The notes under the pieces are model-generated. The model saw only the letters and a list, made by a program, of their open reading frames with translations, searched no databases and was not told the origin of the DNA. Made by a program: the position numbers and the translations under genes. Positions 10,750-20,765 of a stretch of DNA of 64,000 nucleotides are shown piece by piece (position 1 is the stretch's first letter; each line of letters begins with the position of its first letter). This stretch comes from Lepidostoma basale (Eukaryota; Arthropoda; Insecta; Trichoptera; Lepidostomatidae), in assembly GCA_022606425.2 (NCBI GenBank), contig JAHDVF020000424.1:62001-126000 (forward strand). The letters run 5' to 3'.

Positions 10750-11200
10750 TTTGATCACCACCTGGGATCCGACATTCTTTGATGGTGGAGCGAGTGCAGA
10801 AACAAATTCTGCGCTTTCCTTACCTCAGGGAGCGCGGTTATTACCCGTGGCTCTTTCTGACTGAATTCTTGCTAGGTATGCTAAGCTAATAATCATTGGA
10901 GAGAAGGAGGAATATCCACTTGGAAGTTCACTTCTTTCAGCTGATTGGTGGCCGTATACAAAACTCGGATGTCCTAAGTGATGTAGGTCTATTTGTCCCT
11001 AATAATTACCTTCGTCAATCACAACACAGATTGTTTGATTTGCCGCGCTGCAGAACCAACCTACTAATGGTTATGTCTGTGGGTAGGGCAAACTTATTGC
11101 TTAATCGGGTCGCCTCGGAGGTTGACATATTTCATGCAATATTTAAGCTTAATTTTTTTATGCTTCTCTTTTTAATTCTTATAATGTAATTGTAATAATC
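10750..11200 (+). mobile_element. Jockey/CR1-like LINE C-terminus
   Basis: Two in-frame pieces broken by stops at about 10888. The first is VERVQKQILRF, YLRERGYYPWLF and LTEFLLGML. From 10896 follow ERRRNIHLEVHFFQLIGGRI, LFVPNNYLRQSQHRLFDLP, CRTNLL and MSVGRANLLLN. The order matches the C-terminal region after the reverse transcriptase of Jockey/CR1-like elements. The terminal codons before 11189 are hydrophobic 3' sequence and may be untranslated. Confidence 0.75.
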
Positions 11201-11242
11201 TAGAATTATATGTCTGTAATATTTGTGATTTTTATTAAAATA

Positions 11243-12566
11243 GGGTAAAAGTGGGATAGATGCCGCAGGGGGATAGATGCCACGATTATCATATCGAGAC
11301 ATGCATAACTATTACACTGCCGATTTTGACTTTATAACAAAGCTCTACCCCACTCTCCGCCAGGGTGCCCAGTGCATCGCGTTGTGACGGTCTTGTGAGA
11401 GGAACTTGTTAAATAGGTGATTACGCGTGAACGATTGCTGGATTTCGATTTCTTACTTTATCATTTCGCTCGGAACTTTTGAGCGTATGAGGTAAGTGAT
11501 AATATTTTTATGTTTGCGATCAATGTATACACTAAATGCAAAGATTGTACTGTGATTTAGTATTTTTTTCAGTTAACTTATTTTATATATTTAAAGGCGT
11601 CTATCCCCTCCAAAAAGGATAGATGCCCCAATCCTTGTGAGTATAGTTGCCCTTAGGGGCATCTATCCCATACTAATTCAGCATTTTTATTTTTCAGCAT
11701 TTTTATTTTCCAGAAATGCCACGCAAATACGTACGCAAAATTGGAAGAGCAAGACCAAGAGCCATATGGACCGAAGATGTTCTTAAAAACGCTATATGCC
11801 ATTATAGAAGAGAGGCGAGCAATCGGCTGCAGTACCTACTGACCACTAAAGAAAATATTTCTGCAAAGGAAAATAAAGTTAAAGGTAAAGCCAACCCACG
11901 CTTGTTATGCAAAAATAGCAAACAACGTACCTTATCTGAAGTGCAGATAACTTCATCACTGTCAAAAAAAGACCTAGAGTAGTTTCAGAAGATAGTGATG
12001 AAGACGAAGAAAGTGACCATGAATGCGTGGAATGTTTTGAAAATTACCGAAAACTAAATCTAAGGTGGATTGGCTCCAATGTACTCGTATTATGTGCAGG
12101 AAGTGGCTTCAAGAGTTGCACTTTGTACGGGAATATCTGTAATCAATGTAGACGGGCTAAGCTTTTGCAATTGAAAAAAAAAACTTTCGTATAAAATATT
12201 AGGTATAAAATTGCTAAACTGAATTATAATGTTAGTTTTAAGGGCCAAAAATTATTGTGACATAATTGTGACATAATAAAATAATACATTAAAAATATTG
12301 TTTTAACTGATTTCATAAGGCAACTATCCCACCAGTAAAAATAACAGTGAGGCATCTATCCCATAGAGAAGGCATCTATCCTCATTCATAGGGGTTTTGA
12401 AAATAATTTCTTACAAAAAAAATACCATAAATACTATACTTTTTACACATTAACATTATTATATAATAGGTAAACTAAACGTCACATAAGTATCAGATAG
12501 TTTAATTCATAAGTTTCGAAAAATCGTATTTTTCAAAAAGTGTGGCATCTATTCCGTCTTTTACCC
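11243..12566 (+). mobile_element. pogo-like DNA transposon, internally deleted
   Basis: The element begins GGGTAAAAGTGGGATAGATG and ends with an inverted version (CATCTATTCCGTCTTTTACCC). It is flanked by TA on both sides (11241-11242 and 12567-12568), the target duplication of the Tc1/mariner/pogo superfamily. The motif GGATAGATGCC or its complement recurs inside near both ends (about 11259-11282, 11597-11670, 12320-12385), as expected for transposase-binding subterminal repeats. At 1.3 kb it is too short for a full transposase. Confidence 0.85.
11716..12195 (+). pseudogene. pogo-like transposase remnant (N-terminal HTH plus C-terminal Cys-rich end)
   Basis: The frame opens MPRKYVRKIGRARPRAIW, TEDVLKNAI, resembling the CENP-B/pogo-type helix-turn-helix start (MPR, Arg/Lys-rich, WT-E-L-AI). 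It stops at 11982. The next frame reads SEDSDEDEESDHECVECFEN, and a further shift passes through CRKWLQE and SCTLYGNICNQC, so the C-terminal Cys-rich (PHD-like) segment is split between frames. The DDE catalytic region is missing. The N and C ends of a transposase are thus kept with the middle lost, typical of a non-autonomous derivative. Confidence 0.7.
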
Positions 12567-12596
12567 TAAATGAAAATGAAAAAAATTCAAACAAGA

Positions 12597-12660
12597 AGCT
12601 CGCTTTAGAGTGAAACCGGTTGGAGCTACTTACTCAAATAAAGTGGTTTATACTAAGTGA
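12597..12660 (+). ncRNA. Degenerate hammerhead-like motif (ACCGGT type)
   Basis: AAGAAGCTC, a short loop, GAGTGAAACCGGTTGGAGC resembles the 39408 subfamily: stem II GCTC/GAGT, then GAAAC and the ACCGGT palindrome. The CTGANGA core is lost. Probably an inactive remnant. Confidence 0.35.
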
Positions 12661-12667
12661 AAAAGAG

Positions 12668-13010
12668 TTTAATAAACAAACAAACAAACAAACCATCACG
12701 CCGTTTCAGGCCGGTAGGCAGAGAGAATGGACCACCACACTACTCTATCCTGACAAACCTCTCTAGATCCTCCACATTCATACAACGAGTCATACACGCA
12801 CGTCGATTCCTCCGACTTCTAACATGACCAACCTTTAAAATTTGATTAATTTGGTCATTCCATGTTTTCCTCGGTCTTCATTCTTTCTCCATCAATGCGT
12901 TCCATATTTCCGAACCATCGCAGCGATCCTTTCATAATTTTTTTCGTAATACCTTCTACCGATCTGCATTCCTTTATTATATCAGCATTTGAGATTCTGT
13001 CATTAGCATT
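12668..13010 (-). mobile_element. LINE-A2 3' fragment with TTTG-repeat tail
   Basis: A diverged LINE-A copy (subfamily A2). The tail reads AAACAAACAAAC on the plus strand, a TTTG repeat rather than TTAG. The complement codes the MTRCMNVED, NQILKVGHVRSRRNRRAC and MKGSLRWFGNMERID type segments, with frameshifts and a deletion. Confidence 0.8.
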
Positions 13011-13586
13011 TTTTTCAATTCGATCAAATAAAATATATTGTATTATATAATGATTTTTCATTATAACATTCTAAAAGTTTAATTATATTTAATTTTTTTT
13101 TATTTTGTTACGCCAAAGAAGTATAACTTCTTATGCGTTTTTTCTTAAAAAAACTGACATCTGTTTGTTCACAAAATACTGTTTGGCTTTCTTACACTAA
13201 TTTGTTCTTTTAACCACAGTGTATACAAATATTTTGTCTAATTTAAGCGGGAATTCCGCAGTTGAAGTTTGTTTTCTTAATAGATTTTGTGAAATATTTG
13301 GGAGTTACTGACAATGAAATATGGAAACTTTCCATTACGTATATAATATTATATTTTGAAGAATATGACATGAGAACATAAAGTGAAGTCGAAAGAATTT
13401 CATGGGGATTAGAACCTTTCTAAGTCAACTCCGGGCTGGCAAAGATCTTTGTGAATTGTGCACAAAGGCTAGAAATTGTGTGAGAGAATATTTATTTGAA
13501 AATGAAGATTTAGTCAAAACATTTTTTTTTTCAATTCGATCAAATAAAATATATTGTATTATATAATCATTTTTCATTATAACATT
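13011..13586. repeat. Direct repeat pair, about 64 bp
   Basis: A segment containing TTCAATTCGATCAAATAAAA at 13011-13074 recurs at 13523-13586 with one or two changes, about 510 bp apart. The DNA between is AT-rich with no recognised feature. It could be a flank duplicated by a local event. The spacing and lack of termini argue against LTRs. Confidence 0.6.
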
Positions 13587-13800
13587 CTTCTTCTTCTTCT
13601 TCTTCTTCTTCTTCCTCAGCCTATTCCCGTCCACTCCTGGACAAAAGCCTCCTCCATTCGCTTTCATGTCACTCTGATTGTGCAGACTGCATCCAGGTTA
13701 TTCCGACATGTCTGTTCAGATCACCCTTCCACCGTTGTTGCAGACGCCCTGCACTTCTCTTTGCCGTCCACGATCTCCAAGTCAGCAGTCAGCAATAAAT
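13577..13800 (-). mobile_element. RTE-like LINE tail with GAA repeats
   Basis: On the minus strand the fragment codes WRRLLSRSGRE or, in the shifted frame, MEEAFVQEWTGIG. It then runs into a long GAA tail (plus-strand TTC repeats at 13584-13615). Upstream pieces such as DLNRHVGITWMQSAQSE suggest the usual segment before the terminal WT-IG motif. Confidence 0.65.
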
Positions 13801-14150
13801 TAAAACATTACCTTCTACACTTTTTTTGTTGTTGCATGTTTTGAAGGTATCAATGATAAATATAATGTATTATCATAATTTTGAATGTATTTTTTAAAAT
13901 GATACCTGCGTAGTAATTTCTTACACTCTTGATGTGTCTTAAGGTATTACTTTTAATATTTTTTTTAACGTAGGTTTTTTTAAAAAAAGAGAGAAAGCAA
14001 ATCCATATAAAGTTGAGAAGTGTTTTGTGATATGATATTGTTTCAAACATTTTACACCACGATAATAGATATTTAAGATGTGGTCATTTATATCTTAAAA
14101 CAAAATATTAAGTAAAAATAATTTATAAAACTTGGGTACTTTGTTTTACA
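13801..14150. other. Unassigned AT-rich DNA
   Basis: No gene or known repeat is recognised. Confidence 0.35.
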
Positions 14151-14190
14151 ACACTCTATTTTGTTATATCGAACCAAGTTAATTTGTTTT

Positions 14191-14236
14191 CGTAACCTTG
14201 ACGAAGCTCCGGCGGGAGCGAAACCAGTTGGTTAGA
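14191..14236 (+). ncRNA. Hammerhead ribozyme-like motif, ACC-GT subfamily
   Basis: Stem I pairs TAACC (14193-14197) perfectly with GGTTA (14230-14234). The core reads TTGACGA at 14198-14204, so the first core base is T instead of C. An extra A follows (14205). Stem II pairs GCTCC (14206-14210) with GGAGC (14215-14219), five Watson-Crick pairs. GAAAC spans 14220-14224, with a two-base loop, GT, and T14229 as the cleavage-site base. The C3 change probably weakens or kills activity. The homologue at 39408-39452 has the intact core. Confidence 0.65.
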
Positions 14237-14395
14237 TAAAACAAAAGTGGTGTAAAAAAGTTCACAAGTGTTATAAATTATTTTTAATAATGCCACACCA
14301 CAAATTAAGTGCTTTACAACAAAATGAATAAAGTGCTTCACTCGAAACTATCAAAAATATGTTATCTTGTTATATAACTTACTAACAATCTAAAC

Positions 14396-14880
14396 AACAC
14401 GCCGTCTCCCTTAAGGGGTAGGCAGAAAGAATGAACTGCCATACTTTATTTTCTAACATATTTCTCTCGCTTCCTCAACATTTATATATCGTGTCATGCA
14501 CGCACATCGATTTCTCTGACTCCTCACGTAGCCGACATTCAATATTTAATGACACGTTTTCCTCGGTCTTCCTCTATTTCTAGTTCCATTTACAACGTAA
14601 ACATATACTTTTTTTTACTATTCTTTCCATATGTCCAACCATCGTAATGATCCTTTCATTATTTTGTTCATAACACCATCATTCACACCGCATTCACTTC
14701 TTATATTTTCATTCGACACTCTATCATACACAGAGAATCTACACATTCGTCTAAGAGATCTCATTTCTACTGCATTTATTCTATTTTCATCCTTCTTTTG
14801 CCAGTTCCATGCTTCGCTTCCATACATAATGGTCGGTCGAAGAACACCATTGTGCACTGCCATTTTAGCTATTTTAGTTA
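14396..14880 (-). mobile_element. LINE-A 3' fragment
   Basis: A 5'-truncated LINE-A copy. The clearest frame (14863-14618) reads MYGSEAWNWQKKDENRINAV, MRSLRRMCRFSVYDRVSNEN and MKGSLRWL. The rest is frameshifted. A deletion removes part of the WHDQINQ segment. The TTAG tail is missing. Confidence 0.85.
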
Positions 14881-14884
14881 TAAT

Positions 14885-15309
14885 TAGGGTGTTTTTTTAT
14901 TATGAAAATTGATACGGCTTCATTGGGCTTATAACAAATTGTATAAAAAGATTCCTCTAGTAACATCCTCCAAGGATGTGACTATACTCTAAGCTCACCT
15001 CGCGAATGGATTGCTCTTGTCAGAGTTAACTGAAAAATTCCCGTCACGGATTTAATAAAAGCGACGTCTCCACACTCACGGAAAATAAAACGCCAGGAAC
15101 GCTAAACGAAATCAGAAAAATAATAAAATTAGCTTTTATACACGTGCCATTAAATTAAACTCTTGTTTCATGGATTTTTTAGCACGTTGGCTAGCCGCCA
15201 TATTGGCAAACCGCTGGACACACATTTCTTGATATTCAAACTGAAATCAACAGCTTGATTTACTGTTGTTTTTGGCTATTAGTTTATTTTTAAATCAGAA
15301 TCTACGAAT
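14885..15309. other. Unassigned DNA
   Basis: No gene or repeat is recognised. Confidence 0.35.
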
Positions 15310-15480
15310 TGAAGTTAAATAGTCCATTGTTTTGGCCGAAACACTATGATATTTCAACATTATAAACTGTTGAATTATAAAACTTTGTTTTTATGTATCA
15401 CAATTTTACTTTTATTCAAATTAAATTAAAATTGTGATACAGATAATTTAACAGTTTATAATTGAAGTTATTTAATGTTA
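15310..15480. repeat. Terminal part of AGCTGT-type hammerhead foldback
   Basis: It contains AGTCCATTGTTTTGGCCGAA and the ATGATATTTCAACATT segment found at the ends of the foldbacks near 18650, 29690, 52690 and 56390. A hairpin follows (TGTATCACAATTT and its complement, 15394-15441). The ribozyme core itself is deleted here. Confidence 0.6.
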
Positions 15481-15594
15481 TGGGTTATGCGATATTAAAT
15501 AATAAATATATTTTTTAAATGAAGCACTCACACTGATATATGACATTTTAAATTAATTTATTTATTATTATTATGATTTTGTTGAATCGTTATT

Positions 15595-15825
15595 TACATC
15601 ATTACAGTTCGAGCCAAATCGATGTAAAGGGTATAGCCACCATTTTGATTCTCATGACAAGTGATAGGTAGCTAATTAATGGCCATTTTATTGTCACGAG
15701 AATTCTGCACCAGACCAAAGAAAGCGTGACAAACATACTGCCATCGCCGGGAATCGAGCCCGGGACCTTCGGGGTTAAAGTTAAAGCACTTACCATTCGA
15801 CCATGAAGGTCGTCGAATAAATATA
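15595..15825 (-). mobile_element. tRNA-derived SINE1-A
   Basis: Read on the minus strand, the head contains ACCTTCATGGTCGAATGGTA (A-box-like) and GGTCCCGGGCTCGATTCCCG (B-box-like), then a body with CTTTGGTCTGGTGCAGAATT. The 3' end has ATCGATTTGGCTC and GATTCAACAAAATC followed by TAA-type repeats. Pol III promoter boxes and a tRNA-like head identify a SINE and not a tRNA gene. Its relatives are at 26522, 29935 and 37568. Confidence 0.8.
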
Positions 15826-16059
15826 AAATAAAATAAATACTTAGTAAATAAATACTTAATTATAAAAAACAGAAATATAAAGTTTAACAATCTATGAATT
15901 TTGTAAATTAAAAAAGCAATTAAAAATAAAGAAAATATTATAAATAATTAAACATCATAAATAAATTTAACATCAAGTCCAATCATTTTTTTATTTCCTT
16001 TGTTGTAAGTAAATACCTGAACCCTAATAAGAACTCTAAATTATTATTTTAAATTTTAA

Positions 16060-16290
16060 ATTTATTCTTAATATTTGTTATAATAAAAGCGTAAACGTTC
16101 CAAAATAAATCATTTTAAAATCTGTCAAAGCTGACCGCATTTGTAAAAAAAAAATATAATATTTTTATTATATTAATATTTATATTATATCACTGATAAA
16201 GGACTTGTGTGTCCGAAACATGTTTTTTTTAAATAGTGAGTGTTGTATACTAAAGTTATTAAAAAAGAAACCCAATAAATAGTTTCGCTT
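16060..16290 (+). repeat. Hammerhead element, single arm
   Basis: A solo right arm of the 2313-8470 type family: GTCAAAGCTGACC, then AT-rich sequence, the hammerhead motif at 16187-16232, and the AGTGTTGTATACTAAAG terminus. No left arm is recognised nearby. Confidence 0.65.
16187..16232 (+). ncRNA. Hammerhead-like motif, core base changed
   Basis: The core reads CTGATAA (G8 changed to A). Stem II is GGAC/GTCC with four perfect pairs, followed by GAAAC, AT loop, GT, T. Stem I is mostly lost. Probably inactive. Confidence 0.5.
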
Positions 16291-17170
16291 ATACCCAAGC
16301 TATATTAGATCAATTAAATAACTAAATTAAAAATACAGATTTATGTAAAATGCAAGAGAATATAGGGCCTTTGTTGTGTTAGTATCCACACATACTTAAT
16401 ATCATCTACCTAACTGCCTTTCTTAAAAATAATGTACCGTATTTCCTTGCAATTTTATTAATTACAAGCCCAAACTTTGTTCACTTTTCCCGTTCCCTCC
16501 CTCGTCCCGTCTCGCTCTTCCGTCATCTATACATTTGTGTTAATCTATATTTTTATTTAGTTTCTGTATTGCTCTAATAAAGCTTAGATATAAGCGAAAC
16601 TAATTAATTTGCTTTCAAATAAAATATCATTTCCGTGGTTATAATTAAAAGTTTTTATTTTATTCTTTAAACAATTATTACTCGGTTTCAAATATGACTA
16701 AAAATATTAAACTTATAGGAATAGTGTTTTAAAAATATATAAGAATTAAAACATTTCTTATAGCTTTCTATGGATGTTGAAAAATGATTTTTTATTTGGT
16801 ATTTTGTTCAACATGTTATCAGATTAAGTATATATAAGACTTACATTTTTTGTATAATATTGCAATTTTGGGTAAGAACACTCATCAGGTATATATTTCA
16901 TACGAATATACGGCATTATGTGAAATTTGTATTATAACTATTATATTTTATCTATTAACCCGTGTACACCACAAATATTAAAAAAAAATATTCATAATTA
17001 AAAAAATGTGTAAGCACATTAAATATGTTAAAGAAAATATGAAAATATAATAACGTTGTAATATAATAATATAATAAAATAATAATATAATTATATCATT
17101 ATAAAGTATTGTAGTAATATAAATAACATATAGTACAATAATATAATAATACTATATTAATTTAATAATA
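16291..17170. other. AT-rich low-complexity DNA
   Basis: No gene is recognised. From about 17035 the DNA is nearly pure A/T with irregular TAATA repeats. Confidence 0.4.
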
Positions 17171-17173
17171 TAA

Positions 17174-17360
17174 TGGGGAAAGAGGAAGCGAGGCAGACCT
17201 AGAGCCACCTGGAAAAGAGCCCTGCAGAACGAGGTTAAGGCAGCAGGCCTCACTTCTTGGGATGATGTTAGGCATCAGGCATGCGATAGAGTCGGGTGGT
17301 GAAGGCTTCTTGCAGCCCTATGCACTACGGAGGTGTGACAGGATAAAAAGAAGAAGAAGA
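17174..17360 (+). mobile_element. RTE-like LINE C-terminus with AAG-repeat tail
   Basis: The plus strand codes GKRKRGRPRATWKRALQNEV, then DDVRHQACDRVGW with a premature stop, then LLAALCTTEV and an AAGAAGAAGAAG tail (17346-17363). It is the same family as 92-612. Only the last ~60 codons remain. Confidence 0.8.
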
Positions 17361-17363
17361 AGA

Positions 17364-17997
17364 AAAATAATTATATAATACTATAATAATAATAAATTGG
17401 AGTATTTTTAAATCCCCTCTTCATGAAATATTCATCTCAAGAGAGCTATAATGTCTGTTTTAATTTTCAATCAAATTAGTTTTTATTTTGTAAACGATTA
17501 ATCAAGTAAACGTCATATTCAAATATTTGACCCAGTTGAAGAAAATCCAGCATCAACCTAAAGAGTATTGAATAACCATCAGATTCACTAATGTGAAAAA
17601 TGCATTAAAACTTGCGATGCTCCATCTTACTCAATATCTAAAACTCCACTCCAACTGTCAGGCGTCTTCGCGACTAAGTAATTAAATAACAGTTTTTCGC
17701 TTTGAAATGAGTTTTCCCCGATTGCATCTGGGGACGGATGCACCCCTAACAGTAATGCCGAGTACACGGAGACGGTACGTGTCTCAAGGTTGATCCACAC
17801 CCTCTTCGCGCGTATACGAGTATCGTAACCCTCAACTCTGAACTACGGCGAGACTCCTGCCAAGTTTACAATCTGTCTCTCCTCCGTCCCTGGCAATGAA
17901 CTTGATTGAAATACTCGATACCGTGTTTGTATAACTGACAAACGATTACTTTAAAAGATATTCACCGCTCGCTTTACTTTTCGAAATATTACTTTTA
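17364..17997. other. Unassigned DNA with a moderately GC-rich patch
   Basis: No coding region is recognised. 17700-17930 is clearly richer in G and C than its surroundings but shows no open frame or known motif. Confidence 0.35.
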
Positions 17998-18049
17998 AAA
18001 TTTATAACACCGTCATAATATCACGATTTATTTTTATTCACTGAGAGTG

Positions 18050-18100
18050 TCGCGACAGCTATTTCGCCAACCGACATTGGCATCATCAGGTGTTACAATA
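18050..18100 (-). ncRNA. Hammerhead ribozyme-like motif, AGCTGT subfamily
   Basis: On the minus strand the core is CTGATGA (complement of 18083-18089), with an extra T. Stem II is GCCAA/TTGGC, five perfect pairs around a six-base loop (18071-18076). Next come GAAA and T, then AGCT, GT and C as the cleavage-site base. Core bases are intact. Stem I is weak: GCG after the cleavage site does not pair well with the upstream AACAC. Activity is therefore uncertain. Confidence 0.55.
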
Positions 18101-18529
18101 AACTAAAGTAACAAATGAGAAGAATTACTATTTATAGGGCAAAAAACTCATAAATGTGGTTAGTCATAGTTAAAATTAAGTATGCGAAATCTGTTGACAA
18201 TTTTACAAACAAATATAACAAAGGTGGGAAAAAAACAGTGATTAGAAGAGACAATTATACATACAAGAAATGAAAGTGTATTGTTACAGTTAATATTAAT
18301 AAGGTGAAAAAACTACAAATATTATTATTATAAGCAAACACAATAAAAGTGGGAAACCCATTAATTGAATAGTTTGCTATGTTTACATATAGCAAACAAT
18401 TTTTAAAAATCTGAGAAATTGGAAAATTTTGAAATCTTGAAAATAAAAAAAATGTAAATTGAATGTTATACCACACTAATGAGTTTTATGCCCTATAAAT
18501 AGTAAGTCTTTTCATTTGTTACTTAAGTT

Positions 18530-18582
18530 CATTGTAACATTTGATGATGCCAACATGGGTTGGTGAAACAGCTATCGCGACA
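18530..18582 (+). ncRNA. Hammerhead-like motif, partner arm
   Basis: The core reads TTGATGA (first base changed). Stem II is GCCAA/TTGGT around CATGGG, then GAAAC, AGCT, AT, C. It is the inverted counterpart of the motif at 18050-18100, with a base change on the GT side of stem III. Confidence 0.5.
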
Positions 18583-18824
18583 TTCTCAGTGAATAAAAAT
18601 AAATTGTAATATTTTAACGGTGTTATAAATTTTAACAGTAATAATGTTGAAGTATTATAACATAGTGTTACGGCCTAAACAATGGACTATTTTCGAAATA
18701 TTTTGTATTTTTTAGTTACATTTTTATAATAATTTTTACGAATGAAAACAACTGTTTTCTAGAAGTTTAATTATAATTTAGTTGAATGGAGTGTTTCGCC
18801 TGTTTTACAAATTTTATATATTTT

Positions 18825-19062
18825 TATTTGTATACAACAAGTTGCTTGAACCCAATCACTGCATACAATTTGTTTTTAGCTATTTATTTTTATTATATTG
18901 CTTCTCATGACATGTGACAGGTAGCTAGTCTATCGCTGTTTTTATTGTCACGTAAAAACTACCAGACCAAATACAGCTTGTGTTTTTTTTCACGTTGTCT
19001 TTAACGAAAATAGAACCCGGGACCTTCAGCGTAGCCGTCATAGCTGTTAGGATGCCACTTGG
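18825..19062 (-). mobile_element. tRNA-derived SINE1-B
   Basis: The minus strand has a degraded tRNA-like head (GAAGGTCCCGGGTTC), the TTTGGTCTGGT body, and a tail ending near GTTCAAGCAACTTGTTGTAT. It differs from SINE1-A only in the 3' half. Confidence 0.65.
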
Positions 19063-19094
19063 CCCTTTTTATGCGGTAATTTCTCTTTCCTTTC

Positions 19095-19322
19095 TACATT
19101 TTTGTACACAAAAAATTATCTAAACCCAATTAATGTTAACATTTTTAGCTATTTTCATTTTATGTGATGGTAGCTAGTACATCGCCATTTTTAGTGTCAC
19201 AAAAATTCAACCAGACTAAATATAGTGAGAGTGTTTTTTTCCACACTCTCTTCACTGGGAATTGAACCCGGAAACTTACGTACGGCAGTCATGTCTATTG
19301 CCACATTTCCACGAAGGCCAAC
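19095..19322 (-). mobile_element. tRNA-derived SINE1-B, second copy
   Basis: A close relative of the neighbouring copy: GGCCTTCGTGGAAATGTGGC head, CGGGTTCAATTCCCAG B-box-like stretch, and the same 3' tail type. Confidence 0.65.
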
Positions 19323-19861
19323 CAAGATGTATAATATATTAATTGAATTCGAAATATAAACAAACATATATCAAGTTATCGTTCGTACGTCAAAACCAGG
19401 AGAAAGTAAGTCTTTTTTTTGTAAATGTTTTCTTCATGTATATTTACGTGACGTGATTTTTGTCTAACTGTGTGATTTGTCAAGCGGAGAATCTAAAGCA
19501 TTATTTCCCAACATATGTGGTACCGCCCCCAGTGGGCGGTGTAGTCGTCCATGGGGGCGGTAGCGGGTCCAGATATAAATAGGGGGCGTTAAGACAGTCA
19601 ATTGGGGCGCCGTAGTGTAATTATATTATATAAGAAATTAATAATAAAATACTTTGAAAATACTTTTTTCACGAATGAACATTTTATATGTCTATCAATT
19701 ATTTTTTTAAATCTTATTGTCCATCTATGATTCATTGAGAAACATTTAAAAAATTGCATTCAGTATACGTACCTATATCTAATTTGGTTTAGTACTTTGA
19801 TACTACATTTGATAGTGGTTTAGCAAGGCGAAACATGTCATTTCCATCATATTATTTAACA

Positions 19862-20045
19862 TTATTAACTGTTAAAATTTGAACGCTGTTAGGGTATCAG
19901 AATTTTTTATTGTATTTTATTTTTCGAGACAGCTGTTTCGCCAACCGATGATGGTAACGAAACAGCTGTCACTAAAAGTAAAAAAATAATAAATAATTCG
20001 GATACCAAAACAGCGTTTAAATTTTAACAGTGAATAATGTTGAAG
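19862..20045. repeat. AGCTGT-type hammerhead hairpin, compact
   Basis: Inverted arms (TTAACTGTTAAAATTTGAAC and its complement near 20020) enclose two opposed GAAACAGCTGTC motifs at about 19937 and 19965. The centre keeps only CGATGATGG, so both ribozyme cores are truncated. It lies within the hAT element. Confidence 0.65.
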
Positions 20046-20071
20046 TATCTTAGTTCTTAGTTTAAGAAGTA

Positions 20072-20130
20072 TCCGGAACCTTCGGGGTGGCAGTCAATGC
20101 ACTTACCACTCGGCCACGAAGGTCGTCAAT
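20072..20130 (-). mobile_element. SINE1 head fragment
   Basis: The minus strand reads GACCTTCGTGGCCGAGTGGT and GCCACCCCGAAGGTTCCGG, the tRNA-like head only. The body is absent. Confidence 0.7.
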
Positions 20131-20222
20131 CAAATATCAAATGTTTAATCAAATGTTTTCATTCGACTTAATTATTTAATATTGAGTTTTATATCATTTT
20201 TCTTCTATATTCGCCATACTTT

Positions 20223-20765
20223 GTGTTGTAGATGCTTTATTTATCTTTTTATTTTTTATTTACTTTGTAAATACAACACTTACATTAATTTTTTTTTTTA
20301 ATTACATAGACATATTTCGGACAACTAGTCCTTCTTCATTGATACATATTATAACTAACTAACTAACTAACTAATCATCACGCAGTCTCCCCGAAAGGGT
20401 AGGCAGAAAGAATGGACTGTCACACTTTAACCGATGCGGCACTCTTCTGCAGCATCCTTCTCTTTTCGCCCCGCGGGAGACGCGGTGTGATGGGTTGCGA
20501 AATTCATCGCCACCAATAGCATCTCCCGTAATAAAGATACATATTTAAAATATTATAGAATTGTTTACATGATCTGACAGATGTTATAAAGAGTTATCTT
20601 TATAACATCTGTCAGATCATGTTAACAATTTTATAATATTTTAAATATGTATCTTTATAATATGTATCACTAAAGAAGGACTGGTTGTCCGAAACATGTC
20701 TATGTAATTTTAAAAAAATAATGTAAGTGTTGTTTATATATACAAAGTATATAAAAAAGAAAGAG
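20223..20765. repeat. Hammerhead foldback (GTCC type) with SINE-A in its left arm
   Basis: Left arm 20223-20352 plus 20534-20594, right arm 20597-20765, inverted copies meeting near 20595. They share TACATAGACATATTTCGGAC, GTATCTTTATAA and ATCTGTCAGATCATGT. The left arm is interrupted at 20353-20533 by SINE-A. Hammerhead-like motifs lie at 20308-20350 (minus; core lost C and G) and 20660-20712 (plus; CTAAAGA, GGAC/GTCC stem, GAAAC). Confidence 0.8.
20353..20533 (-). mobile_element. SINE-A: non-autonomous element with LINE-A 3' tail
   Basis: Read on the minus strand, a non-LINE head includes GAAATTTCGCAACCCATCAC and GTCTCCCGCGGGGCGAAAAG. It is followed by the last ~65 bp of LINE-A (CATTCTTTCTGCCTACCC, then the GTGATGATTAG tail in TTAG repeats). 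Sharing the 3' end of an autonomous LINE is the usual way SINEs borrow its reverse transcriptase. A second full copy is at 58153-58320 and a head-only copy at 39268-39340. Confidence 0.75.

Larger units (their letters stand above)
17998..18695. repeat. AGCTGT-type hammerhead foldback, both arms present
   Basis: The left arm (about 17998-18160) and right arm (about 18477-18640) are inverted repeats. They contain AATTTATAACACCGT, CACTGAGAGTGTCGCGACAG, the hammerhead motif and CTATAAATAGTAA. A 320-bp AT-rich centre separates them. The right side ends with the GGCCTAAACAATGGACTA terminus shared by this subfamily. Confidence 0.8.

Noticed and set aside
13554..13844. A 96-codon protein with a Leu-repeat start
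   Set aside because: The leucines come from TTC/CTT repeats that are the GAA tail of an antisense LINE fragment.
16291..17170. Possible AT-rich replication origin or scaffold attachment region
   Set aside because: Only base composition supports it. There is no specific motif to separate it from ordinary AT-rich intergenic DNA.
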